A DNA stretch of 64,000 bases, from NCBI RefSeq assembly GCF_031127835.1, contig NZ_JARXHX010000010.1:62001-126000 (forward strand), given 5' to 3'. The notes beneath the pieces were generated by a model, which did no database searches, had not been told where the DNA came from, and saw only the letters and a list, made by a program, of their open reading frames with translations. Shown piece by piece: positions 1-8,458 of the stretch (position 1 is the first letter of the stretch; every line of letters begins with the position of its first letter). A program made the translations under genes and the position numbers. This DNA is from Pelagicoccus sp. SDUM812002. Its GTDB lineage: Bacteria; Verrucomicrobiota; Verrucomicrobiia; Opitutales; Opitutaceae.

Positions 1-22
1 CCACAGACAAATCCTAACCGAC

Positions 23-120
23 GCGGGACGGCGACAAGCCCCGCCCCTACCATCAAAACCTAGCGAATCCCCAAAGCCCCATCCCCGTACGGGCGGTGCT
101 TGCGCCGTCCCGCAGAGCCC
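23..120. repeat. REP-like GC-rich palindromic repeats (two copies)
   Basis: Two degenerate copies of a short palindromic motif lie at about 23-50 and 87-120. Each contains a GGGACGG or GCCGTCCCGC arm separated by a TTG/CAA-containing centre from a complementary GGGCGG/CCGCCC arm, and the second ends in GCAGAGCCC. The same pattern recurs at 3685, 4420-4541 and 40316. They occupy the 154 bases before the first gene, where no other feature is visible. Confidence 0.6.
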
Positions 121-154
121 ACCATCACCCCCCCTACCGCTCCACTCTCCACCC

Positions 155-3100
155 ATGACCCAAACCTTCCGCCAACTTCTGCTCCTCGCCCTCCTCGCGA
201 CTACGTCTCTCTCCGCCCAATTCGAAGAGCTCCTCGAAAACCCGGACCTCATCGAAAACTCCGAATTCGCCCCGCCGACCGAGCCGCCGACCGCCGAAAC
301 CATCGCTCCCAAAACTCCGGTCGGCCCGCCGCCCGCACCCCGCCTGCTCAGCTCCTCTCTCCATCGCGACCCAATCCTGCAGCTCGACGCCTCGCCGGAC
401 GGACGCTACCTACTCAGCTTCGATCAGCACGTATTGAAAATTTGGGACATCGAACAACGCGCCAATATCGCCACCTTCGAGCAAACGCCTAGCGGCTGGC
501 GCTTCAACGACCTGCAAGTCATCATGGGAGCCTGGTTCACAGACACACCACGCCAAATCCTAGTCTGCACCAACCACGGCTTCACAATCTACGACGACTT
601 CAACTTCTCCTCCGGCAAGCAAAGCCAATTCGAACCGACCGCCTACTACTTCAACGCCGCTGAACAAGCAGTCTACGTCGTCCGCTACCATACCAAATAC
701 AACAAACCCCAACTCACGCTCACACGCGTCGAACTCTCCACACGCGAGCGAAGCTACTCCCACACCCTCGACCTCTCCAAGGAAAACCTCGTCAAATCCG
801 GGACTGCCATTACGCCGAGTAGTCGAAATTTCATTACCGTCGATCCCCAAGGCCGCTTCGCCTCCATTCGCTTCCAAGGCGAAAACCCGCTCCTTCTCGT
901 CGACTTGGCAAACGGCGAAATCGCCGCCCGCGTCCCCGCCCAGCACGGCGCTCTCGGCTTCCTCCCCGACGGCCGCCTCATCGGCCACACCCGCGAGAGC
1001 AACCTCAATACCTACACCGTCGTCAACCCCGTCACTTTCCAAACCCAGCCCCTCTTCCAACTCGCCTCATCCTCGAACCTACCACCCAAACTCCCGACCC
1101 GCCTCGGCCAGCCTCTCCTTCTCGCCACCGGCTACGAATTCGCCGTCCACGACCTCGCCTCTCGCCAGACGACTCCCCTCCAGCGTCTCGAAAACCGCGT
1201 CACCGACGCATCCATCACCGTTCGCGAACCCAGTCGGACCACCACCCTCATCGCCCAATCAAACCGCCTAAGCGGCGACTACTCCCAAGCCACCGCCACC
1301 TACCTCGAACCCATCTCAATTCCCTCCGGCATTTTCGGCCAAGCATGGTCCGTCCCCACCTTCGCCCCCCACGACATCGCCGCTCGCCCCGACGACTTCG
1401 AACTCGCCATCCGCAGAGGCGCCGACGCCCGCATCGTCCGCTTCAACGAAGTCGGACTCGACATACAAAACGTCGATTTGCCTAGCGCTGCCCTCGGCCC
1501 CTTCACTCCCCTTTACGATTCAGCAAACGAAGATTGGCAGTTCCTCGGGAGCGACCAACCTCGCATCGCCTCACGGGCAGCCAAAGACTCAGCCTTCCAA
1601 CTCTCCGCCCTCGGCCTCGATTTTTTCCAAAAGGAGGGCGACAACCGCCGTTTCACGCTGCGCAACACCCACTTCTACGACCTATCCCGCGACGGCCAAA
1701 CCATCGCCCTTCACCATAACTCCGCCGTCACCGTCGCCGACCGACCCAGCGAAAAACGCATCGCCACCTTCCCCATCGACTCCCCGTATTCGTACGCCGA
1801 CAACAACCAGCAACTCCTCGCCCTCTCGCCCGACGGACAGACCGTCGCCTTCGCCTACACGACTAAAACCGACAACGGATCCCTCGACATCGTCGAATGC
1901 CACGACGTATCCACCGGTAAACTACTCTGGAAAGCCCCCTGCGACAAACCCTTCGAAACCATCGATTTCCTTCGCTTCAGCGGCGACGGCCGCCTCCTCT
2001 ATCTAAGAGGCCCTATCGGCGGCCCGACCGGCTCGAACTGGTTCAGCTCCCGCTTCGTCACCACGGGAGAGGTGAATTCAAAAATCGACTACACCTCCGC
2101 CCACCTCCAAGCCTACAACCGAGCGAGTACCCTCGTAGCCCAAGCCAGCTATAACAACATCACCCTAAAAACCCTTCCCGACGGGAAAGCGACCGCCTCT
2201 CTCGTCCTCGACTTCAAGCCCGCCACTCTTGCATTCATCGGCTCCGACAACTTCCTCGTCGCCACCTCCAACAACGACGAAACCCTCCGCCTCATCGACA
2301 TCCGCGAACAAGCCGTCATAGCCGAAATAAAGCTCTTCGAAGACTCAAAGAAGTGGCTCGTACGCCATCCAGGCACCGGCCTCTTCACCTCCGAAACCTC
2401 CCTGCAGAAAGACCTCAAGTTCATCCAAGGCGAAACCATCACCCCGCTCGAATCCTACTTCGACCAATTCTACCAACCCCGCCTCCTCGGCTCCCTCGTC
2501 AAAGGCCTCTCGCCCAAGCCCACCATCCCGCTCAGCGATCTCAGCCTCGCCCCCAAGCTCACCCTGAAAATCGACGGCCCCGCCACCCGAGGGCTCACCG
2601 TCGAAGACGAATTCGAAACCTTCGAGCTCCCCACCCCAGAGGTCACCCTCAAGCTCGAAGCCACCTGCGAAGGCTCCCCCGTCGCCGACCTGCGCATCTA
2701 CCACAACGGCAAGCTCGTATCCGGCGCCACCCGAGGACTCTTCGTCGAAGACGACGAGGACGAAGCCCCAGTTGACACCTTCACCAAATCCGCCACCCAC
2801 ACCTTTACGCTCACCCCTGGCAAAAACCGCTTCCGCGCCATCGCCATCAACCAGCAAGGCACCGAATCTGTCCCCGACGAAGTCATCGTCTACTCCGAAA
2901 CCACCTCCCCCCAGAGCGAAGGCGGCATCGCCCTCCACTTTCTCGTAGTCGGCATCAACGAGTATCAAAATCCCCAATACAACCTCAACTACGCCCAAAA
3001 GGACGCCGCCGCCATAGAGGCCATCCTCGCCAAACGCTACGGACAGCTCTTCACCCGCCAAAACCGCTACGCCCTCTACAACTCCGAAGCCACCCGCGAA

Positions 3101-3688
3101 AACATCCTCGCCACCCTCGACACCATAAAGTCCGAAGCCAATCCCCGCGACGTATTCATATTCTACTACGCCGGCCACGGCGTTGTCTCCGAAGACGACG
3201 ACCCCGAGTTCTTCCTCGCTCCCTACGAGATCACCCAGCTCTACGGAGAACGCCGCATTCTCCGCCAGCTTGGCATCTCCAGCGAGGAACTGCTCGCCTA
3301 CTCCCGCAACATCTCCGCCCAAAAGCAGCTCTTCCTCCTCGACGCCTGCCAATCCGCCGGCGCCCTCAAAAGCCTCGCCGTGCGCGGTGCCGTGGAAGAA
3401 CGCGCCATCGCCCAGCTCGCCCGCAGCTCCGGCACCCATTGGCTCACCGCCACCGGCAGCGAACAGTTCGCCACCGAGTTCGACAGCCTCGGCCACGGCG
3501 CCTTCACCCACGTAGTCCTGCAAGCCCTACAAGGTGCCGCCGACACCGGTGATGGCCTTGTCTCCGTCAACGAGCTCAAAGCCTACGTCGAAGTCCAAGT
3601 CCCCGAGCTCACCAAAAAAGAAAAAGGCGAAGCCCAATACCCCGTCACCTACGGCTACGGCCAAGACTTCCCCATAGCGCTCCCGTAG
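155..3688 (+). CDS. Secreted WD40-repeat / caspase-like (peptidase C14) protein
   Basis: This 1177-residue protein has an N-terminal signal peptide (hydrophobic LLLLALLATT, likely cleavage near SAQ at about 22). A long beta-propeller-like region of WD40-type blades runs from about 60 to 760, with repeats such as LSPDGQTVAFAY and LDASPDGRYLL. A beta-sandwich-like linker follows (about 790-920), then a caspase-type domain from about 925 to the end. The catalytic dyad is visible: His1008 in YYAGHG and Cys1065 in LLDACQSAG. Prokaryotic caspase homologues with WD40 domains are usually Arg/Lys-specific proteases or signalling proteins. Here the signal peptide places it in the periplasm or outside, which is inference. 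The stop codon TAG lies inside a copy of the interspersed repeat, so the repeat may have set the C-terminus. The next gene on the same strand is a broken secreted gene. Confidence 0.88.
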   Translation: MTQTFRQLLLLALLATTSLSAQFEELLENPDLIENSEFAPPTEPPTAETIAPKTPVGPPPAPRLLSSSLHRDPILQLDASPDGRYLLSFDQHVLKIWDIEQRANIATFEQTPSGWRFNDLQVIMGAWFTDTPRQILVCTNHGFTIYDDFNFSSGKQSQFEPTAYYFNAAEQAVYVVRYHTKYNKPQLTLTRVELSTRERSYSHTLDLSKENLVKSGTAITPSSRNFITVDPQGRFASIRFQGENPLLLVDLANGEIAARVPAQHGALGFLPDGRLIGHTRESNLNTYTVVNPVTFQTQPLFQLASSSNLPPKLPTRLGQPLLLATGYEFAVHDLASRQTTPLQRLENRVTDASITVREPSRTTTLIAQSNRLSGDYSQATATYLEPISIPSGIFGQAWSVPTFAPHDIAARPDDFELAIRRGADARIVRFNEVGLDIQNVDLPSAALGPFTPLYDSANEDWQFLGSDQPRIASRAAKDSAFQLSALGLDFFQKEGDNRRFTLRNTHFYDLSRDGQTIALHHNSAVTVADRPSEKRIATFPIDSPYSYADNNQQLLALSPDGQTVAFAYTTKTDNGSLDIVECHDVSTGKLLWKAPCDKPFETIDFLRFSGDGRLLYLRGPIGGPTGSNWFSSRFVTTGEVNSKIDYTSAHLQAYNRASTLVAQASYNNITLKTLPDGKATASLVLDFKPATLAFIGSDNFLVATSNNDETLRLIDIREQAVIAEIKLFEDSKKWLVRHPGTGLFTSETSLQKDLKFIQGETITPLESYFDQFYQPRLLGSLVKGLSPKPTIPLSDLSLAPKLTLKIDGPATRGLTVEDEFETFELPTPEVTLKLEATCEGSPVADLRIYHNGKLVSGATRGLFVEDDEDEAPVDTFTKSATHTFTLTPGKNRFRAIAINQQGTESVPDEVIVYSETTSPQSEGGIALHFLVVGINEYQNPQYNLNYAQKDAAAIEAILAKRYGQLFTRQNRYALYNSEATRENILATLDTIKSEANPRDVFIFYYAGHGVVSEDDDPEFFLAPYEITQLYGERRILRQLGISSEELLAYSRNISAQKQLFLLDACQSAGALKSLAVRGAVEERAIAQLARSSGTHWLTATGSEQFATEFDSLGHGAFTHVVLQALQGAADTGDGLVSVNELKAYVEVQVPELTKKEKGEAQYPVTYGYGQDFPIALP

Positions 3689-3720
3689 GGCGCGGGGTTT
3701 ATCCCCGTCCCGCAAAGCCC
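3685..3720. repeat. Interspersed palindromic repeat overlapping a stop codon
   Basis: The copy begins CGTAGGGCGCGGGG, continues through TTTATCCCC and ends GTCCCGCAAAGCCC. Its first 28 bases are identical to the copy at 4510-4541. The TAG in its left end is the stop codon of the caspase-like gene. Together with the 4510 copy it brackets the broken gene at 3765-4370 as direct repeats about 825 bases apart. Confidence 0.7.
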
Positions 3721-3764
3721 AACATCGATCAACACCGCCCTTCGGCACAGCCATTTCCACCATC

Positions 3765-4370
3765 ATGCAAAACCCACTCAACACCCTCGCCCTTCTCCTC
3801 TCCCTCGCTCTCTGCCCTCTCTCCCAAGCCCAATTCCAACCCTCCACCCCCTTCCTCCAACTCTCTCCCAACGAGCACGCAGCCGCGTTCCAGTAAGCTC
3901 TCGAAGCCAACCAAGACCGCCTCTCCGCCCACCTCGACGCCGTCGCCAAAAACTACAAGAAATTCAAACGCAACTTCACCACCGCCGAGCGCGACACCCT
4001 CATCGCCTACAACCGCCGCTTTCCCGTGGGCAGCCCCCACCACGAACGCGCCATGGCCGCCTTCGCCCGCGGCGAAGACCCCAGCGTCCTCGCCACCACT
4101 ATCGCCAACGAAGAAGCCCTCTGGCAAAGAGCCATGCAGTTCCAAGCCGAACTCGAACGCCAGCTTGAGCAGCAATGGATCGAAGCCCAAGCCCCAGTGA
4201 AGGAACCGACTTGGTGGGAATCCTACAGCTCCCAGTATCCAAACGGTCGCTACGATAGCCAGGGCTCCACTGGTGGCAGCTCAACCCAGCAAATGCGCAA
4301 CTACCGCCGCGAGCTAAACAACAAGATCTACAGCACCGGCCGCAACTACGGCAAACAGTACCAACTCTAG
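3765..4370 (+). pseudogene. Secreted protein gene interrupted by one in-frame stop
   Basis: From ATG at 3765 the frame encodes a signal peptide (MQNPLNTLALLLSLALCPL, cleavage near SQAQ), then hits TAA at 3894-3896 (codon 44). The same frame continues open for a further 157 codons to 4370, with codon use like its neighbours. The residues after the stop (ALEANQDRLSAHLDAVAKNY) continue an alpha-helical region without a frame change, so a single substitution such as GAA or CAA to TAA explains the break. The C-terminal part is rich in Gln, Tyr, Ser and Asn. No family is recognised. A shorter product could start at the GTG at 4026 but would lose the signal peptide. A sequencing error or stop readthrough would be alternatives to a true pseudogene. 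Confidence 0.65.
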
Positions 4371-4419
4371 TCTCGAAACCACGCAAAATACCAACCCAAA
4401 ACGTCCAAGTAGCACACCC

Positions 4420-4541
4420 GTAGGGCTCAACCGCTGCGGGACGGGCGTAAAGCCCGTGCCCTACCTCCATCCCGAGCGGAGCTCGCGCCGGCCCGCAAAG
4501 CCCGTCATCCGTAGGGCGCGGGGTTTATCCCCGTCCCACAG
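4420..4541. repeat. Cluster of three palindromic interspersed repeats
   Basis: Three units of the same family lie in tandem in alternating orientation. They are about 4420-4463 (GCGGGACGGGCG...GTGCCCTAC), 4474-4507 (GAGCGGAGCTCGCGCC...GCAAAGCCCG) and 4510-4541 (CGTAGGGCGCGGGG...CCCGTCCCACAG). The last is nearly identical to the copy at 3685. Each can fold into a stable hairpin in RNA. Together they fill most of the 240-base gap before the next gene. Confidence 0.7.
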
Positions 4542-4610
4542 TTCCCTCCTTTCATTCAAATCGTTTTCCTAAACCTGCAATTTCGTCAATCTGACTAACC
4601 TGCCTTTCCT

Positions 4611-4973
4611 ATGCGTTCCGCTTCTATCGCCATCCTGATGCTTGTTTGTTCGAACGTCTTCATGACCTTCGCCTGGTACGCGCATCTCAAGAATCTCTCC
4701 GCCAAACCTTGGATTATCGCTGTATTCATAAGTTGGGGAATCGCCTTCTTCGAATACTTGCTGCAAGTCCCTGCCAATCGCATCGGCTACCAGACCCTAA
4801 ACCTTGGACAGCTCAAGATTCTGCAAGAATGCATAACGCTGGCGGTCTTCGTTCCCTTTGCTGTCTTTTACATGAAAGAAAACCTCCGCCTCGATTTCCT
4901 TTGGGCAAGCATATGCCTAGTCGGAGCCGCCTTCTTCATCTTTCGCCCGGAGATAACACGCTGGCTCAGCTGA
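4611..4973 (+). CDS. DUF486 / small DMT-like inner-membrane protein
   Basis: The 120-residue product is almost entirely membrane-embedded, with four hydrophobic segments at about 5-25, 36-54, 74-90 and 95-112. The sequence FAWYAHLK near the N-terminus, the loop YLLQVPANRIG and the conserved stretch LKILQE...FAVFYMKE are typical of the DUF486 family, which is grouped with drug/metabolite transporters of four-helix size. Substrate is unknown. The start at 4611 immediately precedes the first membrane segment, and no clear Shine-Dalgarno motif precedes it. The gene stands alone after the repeat cluster. Confidence 0.8.
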   Translation: MRSASIAILMLVCSNVFMTFAWYAHLKNLSAKPWIIAVFISWGIAFFEYLLQVPANRIGYQTLNLGQLKILQECITLAVFVPFAVFYMKENLRLDFLWASICLVGAAFFIFRPEITRWLS

Positions 4974-5242
4974 TTCTCGCACCCCAGATGCTTTAGCAGC
5001 CATCCTTCTATGACGGTTTGCTGCCTCCGGCTCATGCTGGTACCCGATCCCGATAAAACCATGTCCAATCGGTCACTGGATGGGTACTGAGTGTAGAGCT
5101 CGTAGAGGCAATCATCTAAGCCCAGCATAGAGTTGATCTGCGGAAAAATACGCCGCCGTTTGACCTCTGCATCAAACTTACTTTAGTTGCCGGCGATGAA
5201 TAGCCCTCCAAAAGCTCCGCCTAACCTCAACCCCATCTCGTC

Positions 5243-5779
5243 ATGAAAAGGCGTTCTACTTACCTCGCAATATTGCTCACTCACCTCCTCGTCTGCACCG
5301 CCTTCGGAGCTGCCTATATGAAAGTCGATGGCATCAAGGGCGAATCGAAAAGCGCAGACCAGAAGGACTGGATAGATATCGTATCCGTTTCGGGACTCGT
5401 CTCTCCAAGAGACGCGGCCTCCGGCTTGGCTACCGGGAAACGGCAGCACAAGCCCATCACGATCGTCAAACAAGTCGACAAATCCTCCCCTCTCTTCCAA
5501 GCCTCGAGCGGAAACGTCCAGAACCCCTTGCACGAAGCGAAAAACAAGAAATCCGACAATCCGCTGCACGGAGTTAATGTCCTCAGCACCATCCGCGACG
5601 GCAACACGGAAACCATCACGCTCGGCTACACCTCCATCGATATCCTGACAAATACCGCGACCCCGAAACCGCTAAAGGCTAAAACAGTAAAAGCCACTAA
5701 CTACAACTCGTCCCGCTCTAACAAAAACTCAAACTATAACCGGAACATTCAGCGGGCAGCGCTTCCGTATCCCTGCTGA
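5243..5779 (+). CDS. Exported Hcp-like (type VI tube fold) protein
   Basis: The 178-residue protein begins with a Sec signal peptide (RRSTYLAILLTHLLVCTAFG, cleavage near GAA at about 23-25). It then has an Hcp-type start, AYMKVDGIKGESK...KDWIDI, and the block ATGKRQHKPITIVKQVDKSSPL that is diagnostic of the Hcp/T6SS effector family. The second half, where a ring-forming Hcp would have a further beta strand region, is less typical. It ends in a Lys/Ser/Asn-rich tail with a terminal Cys. Classical Hcp is cytoplasmic and exported by T6SS without a signal peptide. The signal peptide and the absence of any T6SS gene nearby argue for a stand-alone extracytoplasmic Hcp-fold protein. Function is not known. 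Confidence 0.75.
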   Translation: MKRRSTYLAILLTHLLVCTAFGAAYMKVDGIKGESKSADQKDWIDIVSVSGLVSPRDAASGLATGKRQHKPITIVKQVDKSSPLFQASSGNVQNPLHEAKNKKSDNPLHGVNVLSTIRDGNTETITLGYTSIDILTNTATPKPLKAKTVKATNYNSSRSNKNSNYNRNIQRAALPYPC

Positions 5780-5816
5780 CGTCACGTTCGACCGCCTAAT
5801 TTGCTCAAACCAGACA

Positions 5817-6191
5817 ATGCCCTTCGAAAACACTTGGGACGACCGAGGCTATTATTCACGATTTTGGGGTATCGTACCGGAATGGGAAATCGACGCGATG
5901 AATCGCGAGTTCTCCGATGACCCACGCTGCGACACTGCACGCTACCAAATCTTCGACGGAACGGATATCGAAGCCTTCGCCGTAAGCGATAGAGAAATTA
6001 AGAGGATCGCCTCCAACGACATCGGCGTTGAGTCCTACTTGAAGAACATCTCTGTGGCCCTCGTAGGATCCAAACCCGAAATAAAGGCCGCGTACCAGCA
6101 ATACGTCGAGACCTGCCAAAAGGTAAACAAAACCTGGACCTTCCGTATCTTCGACACCCTCGCCGAAGCCCGCCGATGGCTCCAACTCTGA
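5817..6191 (+). CDS. SpoIIAA/STAS-like domain protein
   Basis: This 124-residue cytoplasmic protein has no signal peptide or membrane segment. Its pattern (short beta strand ending GYYSRFWGIV, helix MNREFSDDPR, strand ARYQIFDGTDIEAFAV, strand NISVALVGSKPEIKAAYQQYVE, and a C-terminal FRIFDTLAEARRWL helix) matches small SpoIIAA-like/STAS-fold proteins found widely in marine bacteria. No catalytic residues are evident, and the role is unknown. It starts 37 bases after the Hcp-like gene on the same strand, so the two may be co-transcribed, and the hairpin at 6241 ends the unit. Confidence 0.7.
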   Translation: MPFENTWDDRGYYSRFWGIVPEWEIDAMNREFSDDPRCDTARYQIFDGTDIEAFAVSDREIKRIASNDIGVESYLKNISVALVGSKPEIKAAYQQYVETCQKVNKTWTFRIFDTLAEARRWLQL

Positions 6192-6240
6192 GCTCCCCGA
6201 TCGGCAAGCACCAAAACAGAATCCATCTGTATTCAAGTTC

Positions 6241-6282
6241 AACTACAAAGAAGGCGACACTCATAGCGTCGCCTTCGTAGTT
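6241..6282. terminator. Bidirectional hairpin between convergent genes
   Basis: GAAGGCGAC (6250-6258) pairs with GTCGCCTTC (6268-6276). The flanking AACTAC (6241-6246) pairs with GTAGTT (6277-6282), giving a long stem with a short loop. It sits between the plus-strand gene ending at 6191 and acs on the minus strand ending at 6303, so it can serve both transcripts. Confidence 0.75.
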
Positions 6283-6302
6283 AAATTTACGTTACAAGAA
6301 AG

Positions 6303-8246
6303 CTATCCTTCCTGCAAGGCCTTCACCACATTGAGGTCTTCCAAGGTCGTCGTATCCTGGTGAATCTCTTTGCCGGCAGCAATATCCTTGAGCAAGCGAC
6401 GCATGATCTTGCCGCTACGCGTCTTGGGCAGCGCTGGAGCAAAGCGGACCTCGTCAGGCTTAGCAATCGCTCCGATCTCCTTGCCCACGTGCTCGCGCAA
6501 TTCCCTGCGAAGCTCATCAGTCATCGCCACGCCTTCCTTCAGGGTAACGAAGCAAACGACCGCGCTTCCCTTGAGATCGTGAGGACGTCCTACCACCGCT
6601 GCTTCCGCAACGCCACCATGGCCCACCAAAGCGCTTTCCACTTCAGCCGTTCCAATGCGGTGTCCTGAAACATTCAATACATCGTCAATACGCCCGACGA
6701 TCCAGAAATATCCATCCTTATCCTGTCTGCAGCCATCTCCACAGAAGTAGATTCCCTTGTATTCACTCCAGTAGGTTTCCTTGTAGCGCTTCTTGTCGCC
6801 ATAGAGTCCACGGAGCATCGAAGGCCAAGGCTGGGTAAGAACCAGCTTGCCGCTTTCTCCTTTACGAACCTCATTGCCCTCGTCGTTGAAAACCTTCGGT
6901 ACCACTCCAAAAAACGGCAATCCTGCAGAACCAGGCTTCGAGTAGTTTGCCCCTGGCAAAGTAGTAATCATGATACCACCCGTCTCCGTCTGCCACCACG
7001 TATCCACAATTGGGCACCGTCCGCCGCCAATTGTCTTGTGATACCACTTCCATGCCTCGGGATTGATCGGTTCGCCCACGGACCCAAGCAATCGCAGCGA
7101 GCTTAGGTCGTGCTTTTTTACATGCTGGTCACCCCACTTCATGAACGCGCGGATTGCGGTGGGGGCCGTATAGAAGATACTGACGCGGTGACGTTCTACG
7201 ATATCCCAGAAACGATCGACTTCCGGATAGTTCGGGGCGCCTTCGTAGATGACATTTGTCGCGCCGTTGGAAAGGATTCCATAGGTCACGTAGCTGTGGC
7301 CGGTGATCCAACCGATGTCCGCGGTACACCAGTATGTGTCGGATTCTTTCAGATCAAAAACGTACTTTGAGGTGATAGTGGTCCCAAGCAGGTATCCACC
7401 GCTCGTGTGCAAAACTCCCTTGGGCTTTCCGGTACTTCCGCTAGTGTAGAGAATAAATAGCGGAGCCTCTGAATCGAAAGCCTTGGCCGTATGCTTGTGG
7501 CTCGCCTCGTTCATAAGGGTGTGGTACCATAGGTCACGTCCTTGCTTCATGGATACGCGACTACCGATACGCTTCACCACGACCACATTTGTGACGGTTG
7601 GGCATCCACTGACTGCCGCATCCACATTCTTCTTGAGGTCCACCACGGATCCACGACGCCAACCACCGTCCGCAGTGACGATGATCTTGGCTTGGCAATC
7701 GTTAACGCGGTCCTTGATCGACTCCGAGCTGAAACCACCAAATATAACCGTGTGCACCGCACCGATACGGGCGCTCGCCAGCATAGCGACTACCGCTTCA
7801 CAAGTCATCGGCATATAAATTGCGATGCGGTCGCCTTTTTTGACTCCGAGCCCCTCCAACACGTTGGCAAACTTACAAACTTCGACGTGTAACTGCTTGT
7901 AGGTCAAAGTCTGCTGGTCCCCCGGCTCTCCTTCAAAGATCAGGGCAGCCTTGTTCTCTCTCGGGGTGCCCAAGTGACGGTCCACGCAATTCTCGCAAAC
8001 ATTTAGCTTGCCACCTACGAACCATTTAGCTTGGGGTTCTTTCCACTCGAGCGTCTTCTTCCAAGGCTTACGCCATTGAAGCAACTCTTTCGCTTGAGCG
8101 TTCCAAAACTTTTCGGGGTTTGCTACGGACTCATTGTACAGTCGTTTGTATTCGGCAGTACTGTTCACAGTAGCTTGCTTCCTGAATTCGGGCGACGGCG
8201 AAACTCTTTCGCTCTGGCTCGCGGTTGAAGTGGTCTTGTCTGGCAC
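6303..8246 (-). CDS. acs: Acetyl-CoA synthetase (AMP-forming)
   Basis: The 647-residue enzyme activates acetate with ATP and CoA to acetyl-CoA, feeding the TCA cycle or glyoxylate shunt. It shows the adenylate-forming family P-loop [11 protein letters not shown] at about 264-274, the Acs-specific WWQTETGG block, the hinge region [14 protein letters not shown] and the C-terminal catalytic Lys in SGKIMRR (about residue 611), which is the usual acetylation site. Length matches the family (about 650). The start is a GTG preceded by a good GAGGAG Shine-Dalgarno about 7 bases upstream. The gene is divergent from rho and shares a roughly 210-base intergenic region with it. Confidence 0.97.
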   Translation of the reverse strand: MPDKTTSTASQSERVSPSPEFRKQATVNSTAEYKRLYNESVANPEKFWNAQAKELLQWRKPWKKTLEWKEPQAKWFVGGKLNVCENCVDRHLGTPRENKAALIFEGEPGDQQTLTYKQLHVEVCKFANVLEGLGVKKGDRIAIYMPMTCEAVVAMLASARIGAVHTVIFGGFSSESIKDRVNDCQAKIIVTADGGWRRGSVVDLKKNVDAAVSGCPTVTNVVVVKRIGSRVSMKQGRDLWYHTLMNEASHKHTAKAFDSEAPLFILYTSGSTGKPKGVLHTSGGYLLGTTITSKYVFDLKESDTYWCTADIGWITGHSYVTYGILSNGATNVIYEGAPNYPEVDRFWDIVERHRVSIFYTAPTAIRAFMKWGDQHVKKHDLSSLRLLGSVGEPINPEAWKWYHKTIGGGRCPIVDTWWQTETGGIMITTLPGANYSKPGSAGLPFFGVVPKVFNDEGNEVRKGESGKLVLTQPWPSMLRGLYGDKKRYKETYWSEYKGIYFCGDGCRQDKDGYFWIVGRIDDVLNVSGHRIGTAEVESALVGHGGVAEAAVVGRPHDLKGSAVVCFVTLKEGVAMTDELRRELREHVGKEIGAIAKPDEVRFAPALPKTRSGKIMRRLLKDIAAGKEIHQDTTTLEDLNVVKALQEG

Positions 8247-8458
8247 TTACTTGCTCCTCGTTTGTTGGGGTTAGGTATTTAAGGCAAAGCACGATACTGT
8301 CTCCGCCGGTCTTCGACGGTCAAGCTTTGGAACTCTATCAACAGACTCTCCTCACATTTTTTTCGATACGGATCCTCCGGCTGTAACCCCTTATCGCCTT
8401 CCGTATTTGGATTATTCACACGCAACAATTTACCAATATCGCCTTAATCCGCTCCGTC

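Noticed and set aside
2345-3523. 392-codon minus-strand open frame across the caspase-like gene
   Set aside because: It is Gly/Val/Glu-rich and mirrors a high-GC plus-strand gene. The plus-strand protein has clear domain motifs, so this is a shadow.
4868-5128. 86-codon minus-strand frame between the DUF486 and Hcp-like genes
   Set aside because: It begins with a protein-like stretch (LDDCLYELYTQYPSSDRLD) but overlaps the DUF486 3' end and its C-terminal part is unlike a protein. It may be a gene fragment, but support is too thin to list.
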